Source: Paenibacillus polymyxa (GTDB lineage Bacteria; Bacillota; Bacilli; Paenibacillales; Paenibacillaceae). Taken from it: DNA of 64,000 nucleotides. The stretch is taken from NCBI RefSeq assembly GCF_001719045.1, contig NZ_CP015423.1, positions 2,006,001-2,070,000 of the forward strand, given 5' to 3'. Below the pieces are notes generated by a model, which worked only from the letters and a program-made list of their open reading frames with translations, was not told the DNA's origin and made no database searches. Position numbers and translations under genes: made by a program. Positions 57,606-64,000 of the stretch are shown here, piece by piece; position 1 is the first letter of the stretch; every line of letters starts with the position of its first letter.

Positions 57606-58373
57606 CTGGATCGTTCCCCTCTCTTCATCGGTAAAAGCAATCCGGCGGAGCATATGCCGCAGCAACGCTCCCCGCCTTTTCAAACATGTGACAACAATGT
57701 CAATGGCTTTCGCCAGGTCACCGCTTCGCTTGCCCGGTTGATCGCATGCGGCAATCCTCTGCCTAGCAGCTGTCCCGCTCGGCTCCCATGCGTGAAAGAC
57801 AACAAAGAGCATCGTTCTACGCAAGAGATGCGGCTGCTTCCGGCTCCTCTGCTTCAATATGCTTGCTGCGGACGAGCTGCCCGAAGACGGGCTTTGGTTT
57901 AACATTGGGTTCGGAATTGGATTTGGGGGTGAACAAGGGATGTTCCTCCCATCGATGTAAGGCTTACTGTAGGATTCCGGCCGGCCAGCAGGAAGTCGGC
58001 CGTACCTCCGGATTCGGCACCGGAGCTGCCTTTGTCGAAGCCTATGTTTAAGGGATATTGATACACTCTATGTACGATTTGTATATTCCCCCACCTGGTG
58101 TGGATAAGTAAAGATCCGGCTGCGGGGTAGTGAGCTTTTCCTGACGATTAGATGTGACGATGGTGCTGCATGAGGCTCAAAGAATGCTCCGTATGGCATG
58201 AACGGGACAGCCCTTGGATTGGCGGTGAATTCCATGCTGTCTGACGGTACCGCAGGCAGTATGGAGAGAAAATCTTCCAATGGGGTGAAAACGTTATCTT
58301 AACATCAGGGCCGCACGGCCCCCGGAAGGCACTTCCGTGCCTCTTGCCGGGGCGGCCACCGGCTTGGCCAAGC
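57606..58373 (-). promoter_or_regulatory. Long structured region upstream of pmxA
   Basis: 768 bp between the ectB remnant and pmxA, where the operon promoter should lie. A G+C-rich nested hairpin spans 58309-58358 (outer GGCC/GCCCC arms, inner GGCAC-TTCC-GTGCC). Another, CTCCGG / CCGGAG, lies near 58006-58025. The A+T-rich island 58051-58095 contains TATACA and weak -35-like TTATCC, 16 bases apart, on the minus strand. On the opposite strand the same island reads TTGATA-18-TATATT, but no plus-strand gene follows. I cannot name the start site. The 300 bp next to pmxA is an open frame without codon-like residues. Confidence 0.4.
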
Positions 58374-59276
58374 TTAGGTCGTTACCAGCAAATCCTGGGT
58401 CTCCTGAGAGATCACCTGCTGCATACTGGACTTGATAATGTCGCAGCCGGTGGCCAGATGCTCCATCGAGACGGTCAGCGGAGGCATGATCTTTAGTACG
58501 CGGTCTCCTCTGCCGGCTCTTTCAATGATTAGCCCGTTCTCGAAGCTGATCTCCGTCATCCGCTTCGCCCCGGCTTCATCCGTGAAGCCCGAGACGTCAA
58601 TGCCCCAGATCAGGCCGAGTCCGCGGATGGCGATGGACGGATGCAGAGGCTTGATTTCTTTGTCAAAGAACGAGCGCACAAACTCTTCCTTCTGCTTCAC
58701 CTCGGCTTCCAGGGCGGCTCTGTCCCGGAACTCGAGAGCGGCCTTCGCGGCCGGCTTGTCGATTCCAGAGTGCGAATCAGTCAGGATATTCTCGATATAG
58801 CCGAGCGTATCCATTTCTGCGAAAGCCCCGCTCGGGTGCGGCATGAACGTAACTCCGCCCAGAGGAAGCCCCGCCCCTTCCCTCATAGACTTGGAGCTTG
58901 TCGCCGACAGGCTGCCGATCGACATGCCGTGGAAGCCGCCCATGAATGCGAATATCCCGGTTCTCTTCTTCGCCTTGCGTGCGAGCTTAAGGGCCGCTTC
59001 CACCGCGTTCGTCCCCGTCGGACCGCAGACTTGAAGCTTGTAATCCAGCTTCTTCGGCTCCAGGATCCGCTCCGAGAAGCTCTTGAAGAATTCGCGCTTG
59101 GCCATTGTATACATATCCAGACCGTGCATAATCCGGTCGGAGGTCAAGTAATCGAGAACCTGGTCCTTGATATAATCGTTGTTATGACCGTAATTCAGTG
59201 CCCCGGCACGTGCAAAAAAATCAATATATGCTCTTCCGTCCTCAGAATATAACAGCTCCCCACCTTCTGACGTCAT
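58374..59276 (-). pseudogene. ectB: Diaminobutyrate-2-oxoglutarate aminotransferase remnant lacking its catalytic core
   Basis: EctB-type class III aminotransferases make L-2,4-diaminobutyrate, the main building block of polymyxin. This frame keeps the N-terminal half (YIDFFARAGALNYGHNN, then CGPTGTNAVEAALKLARK and GGFHGMSIGSLSATSSK) and the C-terminal domain (IAIRGLGLIWGIDVSGF). Between DSHSGIDKPAA and KAALEFRD, about 120 residues are missing in frame. The lost part holds the PLP-binding Asp and the Schiff-base Lys (SKSISG region) and the FRGN loop. It is 300 residues against a usual 420-430. About 30 N-terminal residues are also missing; the ATG at 59276 has no ribosome site and a stop lies two codons upstream. 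FFAGAG has become FFARAG. It cannot be an active transaminase. Same strand as pmxA and directly upstream of it. Confidence 0.88.
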
Positions 59277-59764
59277 GGATCAACATATTCTCGGCTGTCA
59301 TTTTCCACAATTGTCGGTCTCCGCATGCCGGCTTGCTGGGTAGCCAGTGGACTGGTCTCTCGCACACAGCTTGGATAGGTATAAAAACCATCCAATTCTA
59401 TTTTCTATCATAATTGGAAAGATGACCTAGGTAGAATTATATCAAAATTTCCAATAATGTATAGTAAAACTTCAGTTAAATTTGGTCAACATGGTGTTAA
59501 TATTTTGCCTAAAAAGAGCGAATGGAGAAGAAACGCTGGGAATGGTTTGCCATCAATCGAGGAATTCGACGCGTGTCGACATTCAGGCGGGGTGCCGGCC
59601 GATTTGGGAGATCTTCCCTGTAGACATTCTCTGTCGGTGCTCCGAATCCTTGCGCTTTGCGATAACTTAACATGATTACCTGACGAATTTCTGGAAGCCT
59701 GGCTGGAAACGTGACTGGATGTCAGCTGGATACTCTGCTGGAAAATCCGTTGGATACTCGCGTT
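59277..59764. other. Intergenic debris between ectB and tnsA remnants
   Basis: About 490 bp. The left part is A+T-rich. 59530-59700 is more G+C-rich and stays open on the minus strand in several frames (for example RSPKSAGTPPECRHASNS) but matches nothing I know. No promoter or terminator stands out. Confidence 0.4.
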
Positions 59765-59876
59765 TTAGGTCGGGTGTAACGTTAACTCCAGACGGTCCAA
59801 TATCGTTCGAATGATCTCGTATGCCCGATCCGCATCCTTCTTGGGGATATATTGGCGCTCTACGGTTTGCGGAATG
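59765..59876 (-). pseudogene. Possible group II intron reverse transcriptase fragment
   Basis: In the frame offset from tnsA, the minus strand reads IPQTVERQYIPKKDADRAYE followed by IIRTILDRLELTLHPT and a stop. The end resembles the EIIR-ILDRLGLTLHPEKTR segment that follows the YADD box of group II intron maturases. A one-base shift near the stop continues with PKTRVSNG. Only about 35 residues are involved, so the assignment is weak. Confidence 0.35.
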
Positions 59877-60225
59877 TGCAATAAATTTTATACTTTCTTC
59901 TTGTTTTACTGTAAGCAACATATCTGTAGTCATAATGATGGGAAGCTTATTCTTGGGGTCAGTTGGATGTTTAATGCCTAACTTTTGTGCAATATAGAGG
60001 GTTTTATCTAGGGGTAATAAAGGAAATTGTTCGCGAATATCAATCTCTTGCTCTGACCACTCCATTTGGTAATGATGTGCCAATTCAAAGTGTTCAGACA
60101 GATAATGGTGAAGTCGACCACTTTTCCAACCAAGGTTTATATTCCGAAAAGTGGCCTTGACCTCTTCCTTCTTTGATTTTCCGTTGAATAGATGCTATAG
60201 ATTTACTTGATCGAATTTTGTTCAT
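59870..60225 (-). pseudogene. tnsA: Tn7-type endonuclease TnsA, broken
   Basis: TnsA cleaves the 5' ends of Tn7 during cut-and-paste transposition. From the ATG at 60225 the frame reads MNKIRSSKSIASIQRKIKEG and FSEYKPWL. After a frame change it continues as KSGRLHHYLSEHFELAHHYQ, MEWSEQEIDIREQFPLLPL, IAQKLGIKHPTDPKNKLPI and IMTTDMLLTV. This is the TnsA N-terminal catalytic domain, with the E of the SE(H/L)FE block, DIREQFPL and the MTTDFLI-like core. The segment that should lie between YKPWL and KSGR is deleted out of frame, and similarity stops after FIAHS, well short of a full TnsA. It lies near the right end of the element and reads away from glmS, as tnsA does in Tn7. Confidence 0.82.
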
Positions 60226-60518
60226 TATTCACCTTCTTTTTAGAACTACTAAATCAGAGGAAAGTTCAGTTATCTTTTTCTACTCCTAAGATATATTTTA
60301 GTTTACTTCAAAATACAAATGTAGAATATAACAACTCACAGCTTTATACAATAGCAAAGCGATATTTTTTAGCTATATTTTACTTTGTATCCTATTCATA
60401 GCTACTCGTAGAGTACAGTAGGGTATGAAAAGCTATAATATGGGCTATAAGTAGGTATAATTAGTAAGCAGATGGGTCGGGTTAAAACCTATTTGATATT
60501 CTCAATAGAGGTGAACTC
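60226..60518. other. A+T-rich intergenic stretch
   Basis: 293 bp with no supported gene. It probably includes the promoter of the plus-strand XRE gene; GAGGTG lies about 7 bases before its ATG. Confidence 0.4.
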
Positions 60519-60946
60519 ATGAATTATTTGGGACAGCCATGTAGAAATTTAAGACTACTCCATAAATGGACACAAGAGGAACTTGCTAATAAAATCGGGG
60601 TAACCAAACACGTTGTTTCTAATTGGGAGCGAAATGTAGCACGACCTGAAATTAATCATTTAATATCTTTAGCAGAGGTTTTTGATGTTACAACCGATTA
60701 TTCACTTTGTATTGCTAATCAAATGACGTTCCCCTACTGTGTGGACTCAATGATACAATTCATTCGGACCTTAATAACGAGAAAATCAAAAAATCCTTTG
60801 ATCTTTTATCATTTCTAAATTCTGGTTTTCGAATTGAATTAAATGGGCAGGTATTAGAACAAGAAGATTTGAATCTAATCGGTAAAAATATTACCTTTTT
60901 AATGGAGCATTTTGTCTCTCCTTTAAAGAAAAGATATAGTAAATAG
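60519..60946 (+). pseudogene. XRE-family regulator with a single-base frameshift
   Basis: The first 68 residues form an HTH_3 DNA-binding domain: ARNLRLLHKW-like start (CRNLRLLHKWTQEELANKIG), then VTKHVVSNWERNVARPE and LISLAEVFDVTTDY. At 60719-60723 the sequence has CAAATG; one extra A would give NQNDVPLLCGLNDTIHSDLN and carry the frame to FVSPLKKRYSK with stop at 60944-60946, about 142 residues in total. As written, the protein ends at 60818 (99 residues) with an unrelated tail. The cause is a real deletion or a homopolymer sequencing error. Such SinR-like regulators often sit in mobile elements; the target is unknown. Confidence 0.75.
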
Positions 60947-61039
60947 AAAATTTTAGTACCCATTAGTTCACTTAAAGAAGTAGCGCCTCACACCTTCTTT
61001 TACAATTTAATTAACTATGTGTTAGCTGAAGTTTTACTT

Positions 61040-61237
61040 TTAGGGATAGTCTTTCAATATTTCTTTTGCAAGTTTCATTAGTTGCACACTCTGTAAATAG
61101 ATCTCTATGTTAAGACCTTGCAATGATTCTTTTACCACCAATCTACATTCTTCATAATCTTCAAATCCATTTCTTATGTAAATTGATTTTAGATCAGTTG
61201 GGGATCTAATGCTGAGGTTCCAACCGCCTTCTTTCAA
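61040..61237 (-). CDS. Hypothetical protein, possibly the C-terminal part of a decayed gene
   Basis: 65 residues from a TTG at 61237 (MKEGGWNLSIRSPTDLKSIY to LMKLAKEILKDYP). The frame stays coding-like for about ten further codons upstream (KCEKWFERAL) before a TAA, with no ATG, so the 5' part seems lost. Trp- and Glu-rich and soluble. I do not recognise the family; small immunity-type proteins look similar. Neighbouring genes are also broken, which favours a remnant. Confidence 0.4.
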   Translation of the reverse strand: MKEGGWNLSIRSPTDLKSIYIRNGFEDYEECRLVVKESLQGLNIEIYLQSVQLMKLAKEILKDYP

Positions 61238-61383
61238 AGCTCTTTCAAACCATTTCTCACATTTTTAATTTTTTTATGCATAAATGCCATGAATAATCGG
61301 TATACGGATAATTCGTGACTTTTATGTACCAAAATTAAAATGAGTAATTCTAAGACATATTATTAAGGAACTCCCGCGAAAGA

Positions 61384-61721
61384 TTAGTACCGAACAATCT
61401 TCAGTTTTATAAAATCAATAATTTCATCTCTATCTTCTTTAGTAAGTTCTCGAAACAAAGAAATAAGTTCTAATTCCTGAGCTTCAATGGCTAAATTAAA
61501 AATAGTGTTCTTTGATACAGGCGTATCTTCAAAGATTAACCACTCTATATGAGAAGTGAAGTTTTCTTTAATTGCTATAATTATATCAAGAGAGGGTATG
61601 TATTTATCTTACTCCAGCTCACTCAACGTTCCTTGAGAAATTCCAATTATATTTGCAAACTTTATTTGATTCAAGTTGTTTGTTTTTCTAATAGTTCAAA
61701 TTCGTTGCCTATTGTAGACAT
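61384..61721 (-). pseudogene. Second XRE-family regulator, frameshifted and with an internal stop
   Basis: It starts at an ATG at 61721 with GGAGG 6 bases upstream: MSTIGNEFELLEKQT, then a frame change into NNLNQIKFANIIGISQGTLS and ELE, a TAA, DKYIPSLDIIIAIKENF and a C-terminus ELISLFRELTKEDRDEIIDF to KIVRY. The HTH pattern (IGISQGTLSELE-DKY) is clear. The TAA probably replaces CAA (Gln). Two independent lesions indicate a true pseudogene. It lies just inside the right end of the element. Confidence 0.72.
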
Positions 61722-61735
61722 AATTACCCTCCTAA

Positions 61736-61769
61736 GCTAAAAAGATCCCGATATATTATCGGGATCTTT
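61736..61769 (-). terminator. Terminator inside the right end, serving glmS transcription
   Basis: AAAGATCCCGATA, loop and TATCGGGATCTTT form a perfect 13-bp stem. On the minus strand it is followed by TTTTTAG. It is the first terminator after glmS but belongs to the inserted element. Confidence 0.88.
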
Positions 61770-61779
61770 CTTGATGTTT

Positions 61780-61836
61780 GTAAAATGACTAGTTCCAGAC
61801 TTTTTTACTGGTTCCACACTTTTTTATCACCAGACA
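61780..61836 (-). repeat. Right end of the Tn7-like element with tandem TnsB-like sites
   Basis: Minus strand from 61836: TGTCTGGTGATAAAAAA, then GTGTGGAACCAGTAAAAAA, then GTCTGGAACTAGTCATTTT. These are three tandem related units, the last two 19 bp apart. Dense sites at the end next to glmS and a TGT terminus match Tn7 right ends. Confidence 0.85.
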
Positions 61837-61893
61837 AAAGTCATAAAAGCAACTTAAAGCTTATTCTACAGTAACACTTTTCGCCAGGTTACG
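61837..61893 (-). other. attTn7-like target: glmS 3' end plus 24-bp spacer
   Basis: Codes for the conserved glmS C-terminus PRNLAKSVTVE and stop, the segment recognised by TnsD in Tn7, followed by 24 bp to the element terminus. The recognition segment is intact, so the site should still be usable. Confidence 0.75.
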
Positions 61894-63693
61894 TGGTTTA
61901 TCAACATCATGACCCAGGGCAAGAGAAGCGTAGTAAGCCAATAATTGGAGAGATACAACTGAAATTGCAGCAGACAGAATTGGAAGTGTCTTCGGAATAG
62001 CAAATACCTGATCCACGGACTTCAGCAACTCAACTGCGTGCTCTTCGTACGTAATCGCAAGAACATCTGCACCACGAGCCTTGACTTCCTTAATGTTGCT
62101 CACGGTTTTCTCCAACACGGATTCCTGTGTTACCAAAGCGATAACCGGAATGCCGTCTTCAATCAATGCCAGTGTACCATGCTTCAATTCACCCGCAGCA
62201 TAAGCCTCGGAATGAATGTAGGAAATTTCCTTGAGCTTCAGGGAGCCTTCCTGTACTACAGCATAGTCCTGACCGCGACCAATAAAGAACAGGTGCTTGT
62301 GGCTTGCAATTTGCTCAGCATAGGCTTTGATCGCATCTGCTTTACCCAGCATCTCTTCCACTTGCTCTGGCAGGGATTCCATAGCAGCCAGCACATGAGC
62401 TACTTGCTCATCCGTTTGTGTGCCACGCACTTGAGCGAGATACAAACCAAACAGATAGAACGCAATCAACTGTGAAGAATATGCTTTAGTGGAGGCTACG
62501 GCAATTTCCGGTCCTGCCAGTGTAACCAACACATCATCTGCATCACGGGCAATGGAGCTACCGACTACGTTTGTAATCGCCAGTACATGAGCGCCATTTG
62601 CTTGTGCTTCACGCAGGGCTGCCAACGTGTCAGCAGTTTCACCGGATTGGCTCACCACGATCACCAATGTCTCTGGTGTTACGATAGGTGAACGATAACG
62701 ATATTCGGAAGCCACATCATTTTCTACCGGTATACGAGCCAGACTTTCAATAACTGTACGACCAATCAAACCAGCATTGTAAGCTGTACCACATGCAACA
62801 ATTTGAATGTTACGGATATTTTTAATTTGTTCTTCTGTCAGCTTCAGCTCAGGAAGAACAACTTTTTTAGTATCTTTATCGATACGGCCCAACATTGTGT
62901 CACGATAAGCCTTAGGCTGCTCGTGAATTTCTTTCAACATGAAATGCTCATAGCCGCCTTTTTCCGCTGTTACAGCATCCCATTCGACATGAATCATTTC
63001 CCGAGAAATAAATTGGCCTTCGATTGTCATTAATTCGACAGCATCACTGGTCAAAACTGCCATTTCGCCATCGTTCAAAATAAATACATTGCGTGTATAT
63101 TTCAGAATAGCCGGAATGTCGGAACCGATAAAGTTCTCGCCTTCTCCCACACCAATAACCAGCGGGCTAGCTTGACGAACAGCAACCAGCTTATTAGGCT
63201 CGTGCTCTGTCAGCACACCCAGTGCAAAAGCACCGCGCATAAAGGTAATTGCTTTTTGTACTGCTTTAACGATATCCCCTTTATATTCACGCGCAACCAG
63301 ATGGGAAATAATTTCCGTGTCCGTTTCGGAAATAAAGGTATGACCTTCGCTGATCAGCTGCTCCTTCAGCTCCAGATAGTTCTCAATAATTCCGTTGTGA
63401 ACTACGGAGAACTTTTGGCTCTCATCCAAATGTGGATGGGAGTTTTCATCAGAAGGCTTACCGTGCGTTGCCCAACGTGTATGTCCGATACCTGCATGGC
63501 CTACCAACGGCGTACCATCCAGTTTAGCTTCCAGATTCGCCAGACGACCTTTAGCCTTGGCTACTTGCAATCCTGAATCTGTAAACACGGCAATCCCCGC
63601 AGAGTCATAACCGCGATACTCCAGCTTTTTCAATCCGTCAATCAATACCTCTTGCGTATTCTGATTACCAATATATCCTACAATGCCACACAT
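61861..63693 (-). CDS. glmS: Glutamine-fructose-6-phosphate aminotransferase (isomerising)
   Basis: 610-residue cytoplasmic enzyme making glucosamine-6-phosphate from fructose-6-phosphate and glutamine, the entry step to cell-wall amino sugars. The start is placed at 63693 so that Cys2 of MCGIVGYIGN becomes the N-terminal nucleophile after Met removal; GGAGG lies 8 bases upstream, and the longer frame would bury it. Glutaminase domain about 1-240 (TRWATHGKPSDENSHPH, NGIIENY). Two SIS isomerase domains follow (about 290-425 and 460-600; VVSQSGETADTLAAL, IGRGQDY, SEAYAAGELKHG). The C-terminus DKPRNLAKSVTVE is fully conserved and is the Tn7 recognition segment. The gene is intact despite the insertion 24 bp downstream. 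Confidence 0.97.
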   Translation of the reverse strand: MCGIVGYIGNQNTQEVLIDGLKKLEYRGYDSAGIAVFTDSGLQVAKAKGRLANLEAKLDGTPLVGHAGIGHTRWATHGKPSDENSHPHLDESQKFSVVHNGIIENYLELKEQLISEGHTFISETDTEIISHLVAREYKGDIVKAVQKAITFMRGAFALGVLTEHEPNKLVAVRQASPLVIGVGEGENFIGSDIPAILKYTRNVFILNDGEMAVLTSDAVELMTIEGQFISREMIHVEWDAVTAEKGGYEHFMLKEIHEQPKAYRDTMLGRIDKDTKKVVLPELKLTEEQIKNIRNIQIVACGTAYNAGLIGRTVIESLARIPVENDVASEYRYRSPIVTPETLVIVVSQSGETADTLAALREAQANGAHVLAITNVVGSSIARDADDVLVTLAGPEIAVASTKAYSSQLIAFYLFGLYLAQVRGTQTDEQVAHVLAAMESLPEQVEEMLGKADAIKAYAEQIASHKHLFFIGRGQDYAVVQEGSLKLKEISYIHSEAYAAGELKHGTLALIEDGIPVIALVTQESVLEKTVSNIKEVKARGADVLAITYEEHAVELLKSVDQVFAIPKTLPILSAAISVVSLQLLAYYASLALGHDVDKPRNLAKSVTVE

Positions 63694-64000
63694 ATTCGTT
63701 ATCCTCCCGATCATCATTTCACAAGACGACTCATCACAGGACTAACGTGTGCGGTAGATTGTGGAATAAAGTTCATTCATCTATGAAGTTGTCAATGATA
63801 ACTATAGAATTTACAGGCATCTCTTCACGAATGTAACGAAATTCCCAAACCGCGCACGCCAATGATGATGGCCGCACATTCATGAAATGAATCTTATAAT
63901 TTAGGTTATAAAATAATAAAAGCATCTACCGGTGCGTTGTGTAAACAGTTGCCTGCTCATTTTCCGCTGCCGGTTTACGGCTTGATGCTTCACCGGAAGG
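63694..64000 (-). promoter_or_regulatory. glmS upstream region without a recognisable glmS ribozyme
   Basis: 307 bp to the window edge. I do not find the conserved core of the glmS ribozyme (GGAGGUUAUCGA, GGCGGAUGCCUCCC) that many Firmicutes have here. A promoter candidate is TTGACA at 63795-63790 with a poor -10 (TTTATT, 19-base spacer). Near the edge, two pairs of complementary segments alternate: AAGCATC/GATGCTT (63920-63926 and 63984-63990) and CCGGTG/CACCGG (63929-63934 and 63991-63996). On the minus strand the first pair ends in TTTTATTATTTTAT, like a terminator. Confidence 0.4.

Larger units (their letters stand above)
17450..61836. mobile_element. Degenerate Tn7-like transposon at attTn7 carrying the polymyxin operon
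   Basis: The boundaries are inverted terminal repeats that begin TGTC(A/T)GGTGATAAAAAAGT. Left copy 17450-17477 (plus), right copy 61836-61809 (minus): 25 of 28 bases match. The right end starts 24 bp beyond the glmS stop codon, the spacing used by Tn7 at attTn7, and continues with tandem 19-bp TnsB-like sites. A broken tnsA lies about 1.6 kb inside the right end and reads inward, the Tn7 arrangement. Cargo: the pmx operon, an ectB remnant and decayed XRE and hypothetical genes. tnsB, tnsC and tnsD are not seen, so the element cannot move by itself. No matching 5-bp target duplication is visible (TAGTT on the left, AAAGT on the right). Ends, spacing and tnsA are read directly; calling the whole 44.4 kb one element is inference from them. 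Confidence 0.85.

Noticed and set aside
57885..57898. GCCCG-AAGA-CGGGC hairpin followed by TTTGGTTT on the plus strand
   Set aside because: Short stem with an imperfect T-run and no plus-strand transcript expected there.
57606..57905. 100-codon in-frame extension ahead of PmxA
   Set aside because: No ribosome site at 57905 and non-coding-like residues. The ATG at 57605 has a good AGAGGGG, and its start mirrors that of PmxB.
58051..58095. TTGATA-18-TATATT promoter on the plus strand
   Set aside because: Good boxes but no plus-strand gene follows; it runs against ectB. Treated as chance in an A+T island.
58068..58280. 70-residue minus-strand frame in the pmxA upstream region
   Set aside because: TTG start without a ribosome site, no recognisable family, and it covers structured leader DNA. 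Some residues look protein-like, so it may be a remnant, but support is too weak.
1..64000. CRISPR arrays, rRNA or tRNA genes
   Set aside because: No regularly spaced short repeats, cloverleaf-like sequences or rRNA-like blocks were seen; the only large repeats are NRPS modules.

Overview
The window reads as chromosome of a spore-forming Firmicute of the Paenibacillus polymyxa group. The basis is a complete polymyxin synthetase operon, an H-type spore protein gene, a P. polymyxa-like lichenase, strong GGAGG ribosome sites and A+T-rich housekeeping DNA around a visibly G+C-rich NRPS block. Almost every gene lies on the minus strand.

Layout: 1-6.5 kb holds an RND efflux pump (permease cut by the left edge), its lipoprotein adaptor and a NarL-type two-component pair. 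The pump and regulator operons share a matching promoter/operator signature. 6.7-7.3 kb holds sspH and a 56-residue ORF. A macrolide-type glycosyltransferase follows (+ strand), then a sucrose/fructan uptake operon (binding protein, two permeases, GH32 hydrolase) with a LacI-family repressor, a GH5 glycosidase and a secreted GH16 lichenase (+ strand). 17.45-61.84 kb is a Tn7-like element (below). 61.86-63.69 kb is glmS.

The NRPS operon runs pmxA-pmxB-pmxC-pmxD-pmxE from 57.6 kb down to 18.0 kb. Specificity codes read directly from the ten adenylation domains give Dab-Thr-Dab-Dab-Dab (PmxE), a D-configured Phe-like residue, a Leu-like residue, Dab-Dab (PmxA) and Thr (PmxB). There is no epimerase in module 3. 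This predicts a polymyxin of the B or E (colistin) type with L-Dab3. PmxC and PmxD are ABC exporters. PmxB ends in a thioesterase whose nucleophile is Cys rather than Ser.

Main discovery: the polymyxin operon sits inside a degenerate Tn7-like transposon inserted at the classical attTn7 site. A right end with tandem TnsB-like repeats starts 24 bp after the glmS stop codon. An inverted copy of that end (25 of 28 bases identical) lies at 17,450, just beyond the last NRPS gene. A broken tnsA sits near the right end and points away from glmS, as in Tn7. The about 44.4 kb between the ends holds the pmx operon, a diaminobutyrate aminotransferase (ectB) that has lost its catalytic core, and several decayed small genes. 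Dab supply and transposition proteins must therefore come from elsewhere in the genome, if they exist.
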